From contig JBBIWA010000115.1 in the NCBI GenBank assembly GCA_037439425.1, forward strand, positions 1 to 12,054: a stretch of DNA of 12,054 bases, written 5' to 3'. Shown piece after piece: positions 1-7,419 of the stretch (position 1 is the stretch's first letter; each line of letters begins with the position of its first letter). The notes under the pieces were generated by a model. That model worked only from the letters and a program-made list of their open reading frames with translations, was not told the DNA's origin and made no database searches. The position numbers and the translations under genes were made by a program. This stretch comes from JBBIWA01 sp037439425. Lineage in GTDB: Bacteria > Acidobacteriota > Blastocatellia > RBC074.

Positions 1-290
1 CGTGGAGAGCTCTCGCAGCATTGTTGTTGTGGCATTTGAGTGAAGAACGGTTCTTAATCAGGCAAGGCTCCGCCCCGCAGCGAGGGGAGAAGGATGGCGA
101 CGAAGCGGCCCACGGTTCAATCAGCGGTAGCGGAAGCCCACTTGCGGGCAACCAAGCTTCCTCGAAGCTCGGCAGCAGCCGCTTGCTGCCGCTACTATCT
201 AAGATATTCCGCGATCAGTGCGCCATCTGACTCAGTGAGGCACACGAGCGGCGCACTTGGGGCTTGCGTTTGGGGGTGAGCGGGAATTGC
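1..290 (+). repeat. Left arm of a ~290-bp inverted repeat
   Basis: Bases 1-290 match the reverse complement of 11764-12054. Base 1 pairs with base 12054, and the alignment has no gap as far as about base 270. By hand count, mismatches fall at 1, 74 and 121, then at 13 sites between 174 and 203, then at 8 sites between 218 and 263. A 1-base indel lies near 272-276. The block GAGCGGGAATTGC (278-290) is shared, after which similarity stops, 21 bp from the rluB stop codon. Internal dyads include a 10-bp palindrome (5-14), AAGAAC-G-GTTCTT (43-55), CCCC/GGGG (73-76/84-87), GCCC/GGGC (136-139/146-149), AGCTTC-CTC-GAAGCT (155-169) and an 8-bp stem (170-191). No transposase is present. It is most likely a dispersed non-coding repeat that continues past the window edge. 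I do not recognise the family. Confidence 0.93.
170..191 (+). repeat. Hairpin with conserved stem and variable loop (left arm)
   Basis: CGGCAGCA (170-177) and TGCTGCCG (184-191) form a perfect 8-bp stem around a 6-base loop. It abuts another hairpin, AGCTTC-CTC-GAAGCT (155-169). In the other copy the loop has a different sequence, but 7 bp of the stem remain, and A174-T187 has become G-T. That would be a wobble pair in RNA read from this strand. It suggests a structure that has been kept; transcription has not been shown. Confidence 0.6.
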
Positions 291-311
291 TGAAGCTGTC
301 ATCTCAGAGGC

Positions 312-1100
312 TTAAGATCGAGTGCGTTTCTTGCTCCTGGTGGTTGCCGTTGTGCTCTTTTCCTCCTTCTTTCCATAAACTCTGAAGAAGCGCTTGACCT
401 CATCCTCACTCAGCAACCGATACTCGCCAGGACGGAGATGCTCTCGCTCCAGAAAGCCGATCGCTACGCGCCGCAGCTTCACTACAGAATGGCCAATCGC
501 CTCAAACATCTTGCGGATTTGCTGATTGCGACCTTCGTAAAGCACCACCTCATACCAGGCGTTGGTCGTGCTCTCTTTCAGCAAGTGGAGCTCGGCAGGT
601 GCCATGTGGCGTGCGTCAATCACCACGCCGCGTCGCAAGAGGTTGATCTGCTCTTGAGTCGGCTTGCCTTTGACCTTCACTTCATACCGTTTGGGGACTC
701 CTTCAGCGGCCGTGGTAATCAAATGTGTGAAAGCTCCATCGTTGGTCAGCAACAGCAGTCCTTCAGTATTGAGGTCGAGTCGCCCGACCGGGTGCACTCT
801 ATTTCGATACTTGCCGAGCAGATCAATCACCAGTGGCCGTCGCTGTGGATCTGAGGTGCTGGTCAAATAACCAGCAGGCTTGTTCAGCAGCAGATAAATT
901 TTCTCTCTGCGAGCCAGCCGCCAGTTGATCAGTTTGCCGTGCACTTTGATGTGATCCCGCTCAGGATCGGCCTTAGCGCCCACCTCCGTCACAAGTTGGC
1001 CATTAACAGTGACAGCGCCAGAGATGATTAACTCTTCGGCCTTGCGCCGCGAGGCGATGCCTGCTGCCGCGATGATTTTTTGTAATCGCTGCTGCATCAT
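312..1100 (-). CDS. rluB: RluB/RsuA-family rRNA pseudouridine synthase
   Basis: Cytoplasmic enzyme that converts a uridine in ribosomal RNA to pseudouridine. RluB acts on helix 80 of 23S rRNA, and the family also includes RsuA, RluE and RluF. An S4 RNA-binding domain occupies about residues 2-60 (RLQKIIAAAGIASRRKAEEL). The catalytic domain follows, with the motif GRLDLNTEGLLLLTNDG, whose aspartate (about residue 109) is the expected nucleophile. Further on come a RYEVKVKG segment and EGRNQQIRKMF. The last 20 or so residues are a basic K/R/T/S tail, common in RluB. I chose the ATG at 1100 because RLQKIIAAAG then begins near the N-terminus, as in relatives. An in-frame ATG at 1121 adds 7 residues, and the only strong AGGAGG (1140-1145) lies 18 nt before it. 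It follows the esterase gene by about 54 bp, so co-transcription is likely. The RluB assignment over RsuA/RluE/RluF is about 75% sure. Confidence 0.93.
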   Translation of the reverse strand: MMQQRLQKIIAAAGIASRRKAEELIISGAVTVNGQLVTEVGAKADPERDHIKVHGKLINWRLARREKIYLLLNKPAGYLTSTSDPQRRPLVIDLLGKYRNRVHPVGRLDLNTEGLLLLTNDGAFTHLITTAAEGVPKRYEVKVKGKPTQEQINLLRRGVVIDARHMAPAELHLLKESTTNAWYEVVLYEGRNQQIRKMFEAIGHSVVKLRRVAIGFLEREHLRPGEYRLLSEDEVKRFFRVYGKKEEKSTTATTRSKKRTRS

Positions 1101-1154
1101 CCAGTAGTCAGCACTCAGCATTCGGGCAGAGAATTCTACCCTCCTGAGTTCTGG

Positions 1155-2702
1155 TTACTTGAGGCTCCTCTTTATCGCTGCCATCATCTCATCCATAAGC
1201 TGGCGTTCGGTCAATCCGCCCCAGCAATGCCCTTTGCCGGGACCATAAACAATCTTGCCAGCGTAAGGCGGGTCGGCCTTCTCTAGAAACGCTTCCAGCA
1301 TATGCACCGCATTATTCAAAAAGTAATCGTCAGCTTCCCCCACCCAGATGTGCAGCTTGCCTTTAAGCTTTGGGCCGAGCCTCTGCCAGTTCTGCTCCAG
1401 ATACAGACGCAGATCATATTTCTTCCAGTGCTCGGCTACTGCGTGATTGATGAGTCCAGTTTTGGGGTCCCACAGCGGGACTGGCAGCCCATCTGCGCCG
1501 CGCGGCCCGTAGACCGCATTCCACGCCCCCCACTGCGCGCCCGATCTCGTCCAACTGTCGCCGCGGCCTAAAACATTCTCCAGTTGGCATTCGTGCCGCA
1601 TCGTGTAGCGCACATCGCCGTTCAGATCGCGCGCGCCTGGCCGCTCAAATCCATGCTCATTAACGTAGGCATTGTGGTCCGCATAAATATTGATCAACTG
1701 AAAGGCTCGGAAATCAACTCCGTCGGGACAGTATGACCAGGCGCCGTTAAAGAAGTCAGGATAAAAGATCTGCAACGCGAGCGAAACCCAGCCGCCAGTT
1801 GACGCGCCATCCAGAACGCGCGCGTAAGGCTCACCGATGGCGTGGAATCTCTTCTCTACGTAAGGGATTAACTCCTGTGTGATCGCTTCGCCATACGGCC
1901 CGTTGTTAGCTGAATTGACTTGATAAGGATCGCCATACGGCCCGGCGCCATCCAGATGCAGCAAGATCATGCGCGGCGCATCCTCAGCCAGCCAGGCCCG
2001 GCGAAAGCTAGAACCTTCGGCCATCAGCCGCTGCACGCTGCTGTAACGCGCGCCGTAGCCGCCAATTCTGACACGTAACGGATAGCGCCGATTCGGCTCG
2101 CGACTGTAATCGCGCGGCAGGATGATGCCGGCGCGGAGATAGATTGGCCGCCCCCAAAACTTCGTCAGCAGGTCCGATTGAATCTTGATGTACTTCAGAT
2201 ATTCAGTCTCAGCTGGCAATTGTTCGGGTCCAATCCGTTCGGTTAATTGCAATCTCACTACCCCGCCTCGGCGTGGATCGAGGTGGATTCGTTGTGGTTG
2301 GCTGTAAAGATTGCCGGGCGAGTTGAGTCCTTTCAGATCGAGATTGGAATCGAGCACTGCTTGAACGTAGTAAGAGCCGATCTCGATCTCGCTCAGACTA
2401 TTGACCGGAAAGGCTGCGGCCTGATGATCAATAATGCCAGCCTTCACGCTCGTCAGGCCGCTGACGTCGCGCGCAAATATCGGTGCGGCCTTTAAGCCTG
2501 TGCGTCCCGCCAGATAGCGAGGTTCAGCCTGTTCGCCGCGTCCCAGGATCACAAACAGGCGGCCGCTGTGCGCTTGATCACCCAGTTCGGGCGAGACCGT
2601 CACTTCAAAACGAAGCGGCGCCCCTCTCTGCTGTGCCCAGAGCAAAGCCCCAAGCAGTAGTACCGCAGCCATCGTCGTGATCATCCGCACGGGCAGCTTC
2701 AT
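1155..2702 (-). CDS. Exported enterochelin-esterase-like alpha/beta hydrolase
   Basis: A 515-residue protein of the esterase D/Fes-like alpha/beta hydrolase group (PF00756). The N-terminus is a signal peptide: MKLPVR, a hydrophobic core ending LLLGALLWA, with likely cleavage after residue 23. An N-terminal beta-rich region (about 30-170) precedes the hydrolase domain (about 185-510). The nucleophile elbow is G-A-S-T-G-G with Ser301. The likely acid is Asp458 or Asp459 in GEADDYF, and the histidine is His492 in GKGHCWGG. Such enzymes cleave esters of exported or surface substrates; the substrate cannot be read here. There is no TonB receptor or siderophore gene nearby, so a siderophore role is not supported. 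I chose the ATG at 2702 because GAGAGG lies 6 nt upstream and the signal peptide starts there; an upstream in-frame start at 2762 adds 20 charged residues and is unlikely. It is divergent from phoD, and rluB follows it. Confidence 0.88.
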   Translation of the reverse strand: MKLPVRMITTMAAVLLLGALLWAQQRGAPLRFEVTVSPELGDQAHSGRLFVILGRGEQAEPRYLAGRTGLKAAPIFARDVSGLTSVKAGIIDHQAAAFPVNSLSEIEIGSYYVQAVLDSNLDLKGLNSPGNLYSQPQRIHLDPRRGGVVRLQLTERIGPEQLPAETEYLKYIKIQSDLLTKFWGRPIYLRAGIILPRDYSREPNRRYPLRVRIGGYGARYSSVQRLMAEGSSFRRAWLAEDAPRMILLHLDGAGPYGDPYQVNSANNGPYGEAITQELIPYVEKRFHAIGEPYARVLDGASTGGWVSLALQIFYPDFFNGAWSYCPDGVDFRAFQLINIYADHNAYVNEHGFERPGARDLNGDVRYTMRHECQLENVLGRGDSWTRSGAQWGAWNAVYGPRGADGLPVPLWDPKTGLINHAVAEHWKKYDLRLYLEQNWQRLGPKLKGKLHIWVGEADDYFLNNAVHMLEAFLEKADPPYAGKIVYGPGKGHCWGGLTERQLMDEMMAAIKRSLK

Positions 2703-3066
2703 CTCTGTCCTCTCTTCATTTTCATCTCTCACGGCGTTCAAGCGGACATGGGCCAGTCCCATGAAAATTTATCGCTTCGCGGAGGATTACTTTAACCCAT
2801 GGACGATCTCTTGGAAAATGTCCGGCCGAGCGGCTAGCCTCTCTCTTGGTTACCATCTCCACTGCAGAGTTTCTGGGCAGACTAACCGCTGCGGTCCGAC
2901 ATCGCCGCTACGGAGCTTCTGGACAAGATGCTCTCCCGCTTTGCTTCTACCAGCTTGTCTCCGAGGTAAGACTTGCAATCTGACTTGGCATCAGGCAAGC
3001 TCTGATTGACTTCAGAAAGCAGTAAGCCTGTCTTTATTCAAAGCCGGATGCAGAAGGAGAAGACCT
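2703..3066. other. Divergent intergenic region between esterase and phoD
   Basis: This 364-bp gap has no convincing gene. Towards the esterase it holds a weak minus-strand promoter candidate: TTAAAG (plus 2790-2795) as -35 and TAAATT (plus 2766-2771) as -10, with an 18-nt spacer. This would place the transcript start on the dyad at 2747-2763. Towards phoD, TTGACT (3006-3011) could be a -35, but no good -10 stands at the right distance. AAGGAG (3054-3059) is a clear ribosome site for phoD. A short open frame with a possible -1 break lies at 2799-2983 (see findings). Confidence 0.5.
2747..2763. promoter_or_regulatory. Dyad CATGGG-N5-CCCATG, candidate operator
   Basis: Perfect 6-bp inverted repeat with a 5-bp spacer, 44 bp upstream of the esterase ATG. 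A further CCCATG half-site stands at 2796-2801, 38 bp from its copy. The spacing and place next to an AT-rich stretch fit a dimeric repressor site at the esterase promoter. It could also be chance; no regulator gene is nearby. Confidence 0.35.
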
Positions 3067-4641
3067 ATGGCTCGTTCAGAACCCTTAAGTTTGCCGTCAG
3101 GCGGCCTCAATCGGCGTAACTTTTTGATCGGGACTGCTGCTTGGGTTGGTTTGACGATTGCCAGACCGTTTCCCAGTCGCGCCCTCGCTCAGGCGCCAAA
3201 ATTTTCCGCCGATCCATTCAGTCTTGGCGTAGCTTCGGGGGATCCATTGCCTGATGGGGTAGTGCTGTGGACCCGGCTGGCGCCGGATCCGCTCAATGGT
3301 GGTGGCATGCCACCGCAGTCAGTTTCGGTCAACTGGGAAGTTGCTGCCGACGAAGGGATGAAGAAGATCCTGCAGCGCGGCATGGCAATAGCGGATCCCC
3401 GCCTGGCCCATTCAGTGCACGTCGAAGTCCAGGGGCTTGAGCCTGCGCATTGGTACTGGTATCGGTTTACGGTTGGCTCAGCCGCCAGCCCGATAGGCCG
3501 CACTCGTACTGCTCCAGCCTTTGGCGCGCGCCTTGATCGGCTCGCTTTCGCTTTTGCTTCCTGCCAGCATTACGAACAGGGCTACTTCACGGCCTATCAG
3601 CATATGAGCGCTGAAGACCTTGACCTGGTCCTGCATCTGGGCGATTACATCTACGAAGGCGCAGCGCAATCAGGTCGTGTGAGAATGCACAACGGAGCTG
3701 AGATCATGACGCTGGTCGATTATCGCAACCGCTACGCTCTATACAAAAGCGATCCGCATCTGAAACTGGCTCACGCGCTCTTTCCCTGGGCTGTGACCTG
3801 GGACGATCACGAAGTGGAAAACAATTATGCTAATGACATCAGCGAGGACAACGCGCCGCGCCGGGCTTTCCTGGCACGCCGGGCGCAAGCCTATCAAGCT
3901 TACTACGAGCACATGCCGCTGCGTCGCTCGTTGCTGCCCAGAGGACCGAACACGCAGTTATATCGCCGGTTGCGCTACGGCGATCTGGCTGATTTCTTCA
4001 TTTTGGACACGCGCCAGTACAGAACCGATCAGCCTTGTGGCGACGGAGCCAAAATCCCTTGTCGAGAGGCATTCGATCCGAAAGCCACCATCATGGGGCG
4101 GCGGCAAGAGCGCTGGCTGCTAAATGGGCTCACTCAATCGCGGGCGCGCTGGAATGTTATCGCGCAACAGGTGATGATCGCTCCGGTGGATGTCGAGCCG
4201 GGGCCGGAACAGCGCCTCAGTATGGACAAGTGGAGCGGCTACATTGCCGAGCGCAATCGCTTCTTAACATTCTTGCGCGATCGTAAACCATCAAACCCGG
4301 TCGTGCTCACAGGTGACATCCACTCGAACTGGGTAGCCGATCTCAAGGCCGATTGCGACAACCCGGATTCAGAGGTGGTGGGCACAGAATTTGTCGGTAC
4401 CTCGATCTCTTCGGGCGGCGATGGCATGGAGATGAGACCGGACATGGTGAGAGTAATGGCTGAGAACCCGCATCTGAAGTTTCACAACAATCAGCGCGGT
4501 TATGTGCGCTGCACGCTCACGCCCAAACGATGGCAAACTGACTTCCGCATTGTTTCGGCTGTGACCACTCCGGGTGCGGCAATTGCTACGCGGGCCTCGT
4601 TTGTAGTCGAGTCAGGCAAGCCTGCGGCCGAGCGGCTCTAA
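3067..4641 (+). CDS. phoD: PhoD-family alkaline phosphatase, Tat-exported
   Basis: Metal-dependent phosphodiesterase/phosphomonoesterase that works outside the cytoplasm and frees phosphate from organic esters. The 524 residues match the family's usual length. A twin-arginine signal is visible: LNRRNFL (Arg16, Arg17), a hydrophobic run, then the AxA-type site RALA-QAP (cleavage after about residue 41). The PhoD N-terminal domain spans about 48-148 (FSLGVASGDP...VVLWTRL). The catalytic domain begins near 158. Its metal and active-site motifs are FASCQ (Cys166), LHLGDYIYE (Asp193), WDDHEVENNYAND (245-257), DTRQYRTDQPCG and TGDIHSNW (Asp417, His419). In Bacillus subtilis PhoD a cysteine at the position of Cys166 helps hold iron beside calcium. 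AAGGAG sits 7 nt before the ATG. recD2 follows at once. No PHO box could be identified with confidence. Confidence 0.95.
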   Translation: MARSEPLSLPSGGLNRRNFLIGTAAWVGLTIARPFPSRALAQAPKFSADPFSLGVASGDPLPDGVVLWTRLAPDPLNGGGMPPQSVSVNWEVAADEGMKKILQRGMAIADPRLAHSVHVEVQGLEPAHWYWYRFTVGSAASPIGRTRTAPAFGARLDRLAFAFASCQHYEQGYFTAYQHMSAEDLDLVLHLGDYIYEGAAQSGRVRMHNGAEIMTLVDYRNRYALYKSDPHLKLAHALFPWAVTWDDHEVENNYANDISEDNAPRRAFLARRAQAYQAYYEHMPLRRSLLPRGPNTQLYRRLRYGDLADFFILDTRQYRTDQPCGDGAKIPCREAFDPKATIMGRRQERWLLNGLTQSRARWNVIAQQVMIAPVDVEPGPEQRLSMDKWSGYIAERNRFLTFLRDRKPSNPVVLTGDIHSNWVADLKADCDNPDSEVVGTEFVGTSISSGGDGMEMRPDMVRVMAENPHLKFHNNQRGYVRCTLTPKRWQTDFRIVSAVTTPGAAIATRASFVVESGKPAAERL

Positions 4642-4670
4642 ATTTGCTTCAAGAGCAGACTCCACCTGCC

Positions 4671-6878
4671 ATGGAGATGGCACAAAACAATAGATCCAAT
4701 TCAGGAAGCGCAGCGTATCAGACCATCAGCGGCTCGGTTGAGCGCATCACCTACCATAACGAGCAGAACGGCTACACCGTGCTGCGTCTGCGCGTCCCCG
4801 GCTATGCGGAGTCGGTGACGGTTACGGGCACTTTCTCTCTGATCTCTCCAGGCGAGAACTTGCTGTTGACTGGCTGGTGGACGACTCATCCGCAATACGG
4901 CGATCAGTTCAAGGCGGCTGACTATCAGATCACCCGACCGGCCACGATCGCCGGCATTCAGAAATATCTCGGCTCAGGTCTCATCAAAGGTATCGGCCCG
5001 GTCACAGCCAAACGCATCGTTGAGCATTTCGGCGAGCAGACGCTGGAGATCATTGAGAAGGAGGTCTCGCGCCTGATCGAAGTCAAGGGTGTATCTCGCA
5101 AGCGCGTGGAGATGATCGCGCAGGCCTGGGCCGAACATCGCGCGATCAAAGAGGTCATGCTCTTTCTTCAAGGGCACGGGGTCTCGACCCATTTTGCGGT
5201 CAAGATCTTCAAGCAGTACGGCAACAGCGCTATCACCGTGGTCGAACAGTCGCCGTACCGGTTAGCTGCTGAAGTCTACGGTATCGGCTTCAAGACTGCC
5301 GATCAAATCGCGCGCAATCTCGGCATAGCCGCAGATGCCGAAGAGCGCTTGCGCGCCGGATTGCAGCACGTGCTTTCGCAGGCGACCGAAGCCGGACATT
5401 GTTATTTGCCGAGCCGGGAGCTACTAAGGCAGGCAGCCGAGACGCTCGGAGTCGAAGACCGCCCTCGACTGGCAGCCGCGCTTGAAGCGCTGCTGGATGA
5501 AGGGCAGCTCAAGATTGAAGAAGCCGGCTCCGATCAGGCCATCTACCTGCCGCCACTGTGGCAGGCGGAACGAGCGCTGGCACGGCGGCTGCGCAGGTTG
5601 ATGGAGCGTCCTGTGCGAGTGGACGCCCAGCGCGTCAACTCATGGATTGAGCGCTACACTGAGAAGAAAGGGATCGAACTTTCTGAAGAACAGTGGCGGG
5701 CGGTGTACACGGCGGCCGCCGAGCGCGTGATGGTGCTGACAGGAGGCCCGGGTACAGGCAAGACAACCTCGCTCAAAGTGATGGTCGCGCTCTTCCACGC
5801 CATGCAGAAGCGTGTGTTGCTAGCCAGCCCCACGGGGCGCGCAGCGCAACGTCTCTCAGAAGTCGTAGGCGAGGAAGCGAAGACATTGCATCGCTTGCTG
5901 GAGTTCGATCCTTCGCGTTTGAGCTTCAAGCGCAATGAAGAAAATCCGCTCGAAGCCGATGTTATCATCGTCGATGAGGCCTCGATGCTGGATGTGCTCC
6001 TGGCCAACAATCTGCTCAAAGCTGTCCCGCTCCAGGCGCAGCTCATCCTGGTAGGTGATGTAGATCAATTGCCATCAGTCGGGCCGGGCACAGTGCTGCG
6101 TGACTTGATTGATTCAGGCCAGGTGCCGGTAGTGAGACTCACACAGGTCTTTCGCCAAGCGGCTGCCAGCCTGATCATCCAAAACGCCCATCGTATCAAT
6201 CGTGGCCAGTTCCCCTATTTGATCAAGCCAGGGCAGCGCAAGACAGACTGCTACTTCATTGAAGCGGAAGAGCCGCCAGAGATTGTCAACTTGGTGGTGC
6301 GAGCGGTCGCGCAGAGTTTGCCGCGCCGTTTCGGCTATAACCCGCTGACCGAGATTCAGGTGCTCGCGCCGATGAATCGTGGTCAGGTGGGAGTAGATCA
6401 CCTGAACGTTGTCTTGCAGCAACATCTCAACCCGCCGCGTCCGGGCAAAGCCGAGTTCGGGCGCGGCAACCGGGTCCTGCGTGTGGGTGACAAGGTGATT
6501 CAAAAGGTCAACAACTACAAGCTCGAAGTCTTCAATGGCGATCTCGGCATTATCGAGCGAATAGACCTGGAAGATCAGATCATCGCGGTGCGCTTCTCAG
6601 ATCGGCTTGTTTGTTACGACTATGCTGATGTGCTGGAGTTAGGACACGGCTTTTGCATCTCGACTCATAAAGCGCAGGGATCTGAATATCCAGCAGTAGT
6701 GATCCCGCTGCATATGCAACATTTCATGCTGCTGAGCCGCAACCTGCTCTACACGGCGCTCACGCGCGCCAAAGAGCTGGTGGTGATGATTGGCACTACC
6801 AGGGCCATCGGCGCAGCGATGCACAACCTTGAAGCCGTGCATCGCTTCACTGGCTTGGTCCGAGAATTGAAAAGTTGA
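4671..6878 (+). CDS. recD2: RecD2-type ATP-dependent 5'-3' DNA helicase
   Basis: Superfamily 1B helicase of the RecD2 (RecD/TraA) group, which works without RecBC in DNA repair and replication-fork upkeep. The 735 residues are normal for RecD2. An OB-like N-terminal domain (about 15-95) leads into helix-hairpin-helix DNA-binding segments (GSGLIKGIGPVTAKRI near 102-117, VKGVSRKRVE near 138-147, AEVYGIGFKTADQIA near 200-214). The motor follows: Walker A GGPGTGKT (358-365), SPTGRAAQR (386-394), VDEASM (434-439), GDVDQLPSVGPG (462-473), QVFRQ (492-496), HKAQGSEYP (666-674) and LLYTALTRAK (692-701). All core motifs are intact. The start is uncertain: the ATG at 4671 and one at 4677 both lack a good Shine-Dalgarno site, and a TTG at 4644, 2 bp after the phoD stop, is also open. 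Tight spacing suggests read-through from phoD. No recB or recC is in the window. Confidence 0.95.
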   Translation: MEMAQNNRSNSGSAAYQTISGSVERITYHNEQNGYTVLRLRVPGYAESVTVTGTFSLISPGENLLLTGWWTTHPQYGDQFKAADYQITRPATIAGIQKYLGSGLIKGIGPVTAKRIVEHFGEQTLEIIEKEVSRLIEVKGVSRKRVEMIAQAWAEHRAIKEVMLFLQGHGVSTHFAVKIFKQYGNSAITVVEQSPYRLAAEVYGIGFKTADQIARNLGIAADAEERLRAGLQHVLSQATEAGHCYLPSRELLRQAAETLGVEDRPRLAAALEALLDEGQLKIEEAGSDQAIYLPPLWQAERALARRLRRLMERPVRVDAQRVNSWIERYTEKKGIELSEEQWRAVYTAAAERVMVLTGGPGTGKTTSLKVMVALFHAMQKRVLLASPTGRAAQRLSEVVGEEAKTLHRLLEFDPSRLSFKRNEENPLEADVIIVDEASMLDVLLANNLLKAVPLQAQLILVGDVDQLPSVGPGTVLRDLIDSGQVPVVRLTQVFRQAAASLIIQNAHRINRGQFPYLIKPGQRKTDCYFIEAEEPPEIVNLVVRAVAQSLPRRFGYNPLTEIQVLAPMNRGQVGVDHLNVVLQQHLNPPRPGKAEFGRGNRVLRVGDKVIQKVNNYKLEVFNGDLGIIERIDLEDQIIAVRFSDRLVCYDYADVLELGHGFCISTHKAQGSEYPAVVIPLHMQHFMLLSRNLLYTALTRAKELVVMIGTTRAIGAAMHNLEAVHRFTGLVRELKS

Positions 6879-6920
6879 CTGATAGCGAAAAACTCAGAGG
6901 CGCCGCCCTTTTGTGTCTTT

Positions 6921-6953
6921 GCGCCTTGGCGCTTCTCTTTGCTGAAGAGAAGC
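6921..6953. terminator. Paired hairpins between converging genes, possible terminator
   Basis: Two adjoining dyads fill the 77-bp gap between recD2 and the bacilliredoxin gene. GCGCC-TT-GGCGC (6921-6932) is followed on the plus strand by the T-rich TTCTCTTT. GCTTCTCTT-TGCTG-AAGAGAAGC (6931-6953) is a perfect 9-bp stem that begins 2 bp after the bacilliredoxin stop. Neither has a clean U-tract, so a bidirectional terminator is plausible but not certain. Confidence 0.45.
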
Positions 6954-6955
6954 TG

Positions 6956-7408
6956 CTAATCGGCCGCCATTTCGGTCTGCTGCGCCTCGGGGAGGCAGAA
7001 TTTGTCGAAAGCATCAGTCAGCAGCTTGGCAATCTCCGCAGCTTCTCGGCCTTCGATATCCTTCCGTTCCAGCATATAGACAAGCTCGCCCTTGCGCAGC
7101 AAGGCAATCGAAGGTGAAGAAGGCGGATAGCCTTTGAAGTAACTGCGCGCCCGCTCGGTCGCTTCAATGTCAGCGCCTGCGAAGACGGTGATGATATTGT
7201 CCGGCAGAACCTTGTGCTGCAGCGCGAGAGCCACACCAGGTCTGGCTTTGCCAGCCGCGCAGCCGCAGACCGAGTTAACCACGACCATCAATGTGCCCTT
7301 TGTGTTTTGAATAGCCTCGTCCACCTCTTCAGGCCGTCGCGTCTCTTTGATCCCCAGACGCGTCAGGTCTTCCCGCATCGGTTTGATCAATAGTTCAGAG
7401 TAAGGCAT
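6956..7408 (-). CDS. BrxA/BrxB-family bacilliredoxin
   Basis: Thiol-disulfide protein of the YphP/YqiW (DUF1094) family with a thioredoxin-like fold. In Bacillus, BrxA and BrxB remove bacillithiol from S-bacillithiolated proteins. The hallmark Cys-Gly-Cys site is Cys48-Gly49-Cys50 in VVVNSVCGCAAGKARPG. Other family signs are the opening YSELLIKPMREDLTRLG, the segment DNIITVFAGADIEATERARSYF and GYPPSSPSIALLRKGELV. The 150 residues match the family length. I set the start at 7408 because AAGGAGG lies 4 nt upstream and the family begins there; an in-frame start at 7495 would add 29 unrelated residues. Whether the host makes bacillithiol or a methylated form cannot be seen here. The gene is divergent from the GMC oxidoreductase across 109 bp and converges on recD2. 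Confidence 0.92.
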   Translation of the reverse strand: MPYSELLIKPMREDLTRLGIKETRRPEEVDEAIQNTKGTLMVVVNSVCGCAAGKARPGVALALQHKVLPDNIITVFAGADIEATERARSYFKGYPPSSPSIALLRKGELVYMLERKDIEGREAAEIAKLLTDAFDKFCLPEAQQTEMAAD

Positions 7409-7412
7409 CTTT

Positions 7413-7419
7413 CCTCCTT
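7413..7419 (-). promoter_or_regulatory. Strong ribosome binding site of the bacilliredoxin gene
   Basis: The minus strand reads AAGGAGG, the full Shine-Dalgarno consensus, 4 nt before the ATG at 7408. This fixes the start at 7408 and rules out the longer open frame to 7495. Confidence 0.85.

Noticed and set aside
21..279. Two inward open frames in the left repeat arm (69 and 61 codons), with counterparts in the right arm at 11713-12034
   Set aside because: Between the arms, substitutions fall about equally on all three codon positions: 6, 7 and 5 in one frame and 9, 5 and 8 in the other. Coding sequence should show a third-position excess. No domain is recognisable.
438..854. 138-codon open frame antisense to rluB
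   Set aside because: It is opposite the catalytic core of a recognised enzyme, with no ribosome site and no known motif.
2823..4637. 13-bp exact direct repeat CGGCCGAGCGGCT at 2823-2835 and 4625-4637
   Set aside because: A few exact matches of 12-13 bp are expected by chance in 12 kb, and the second copy is in the end of phoD.
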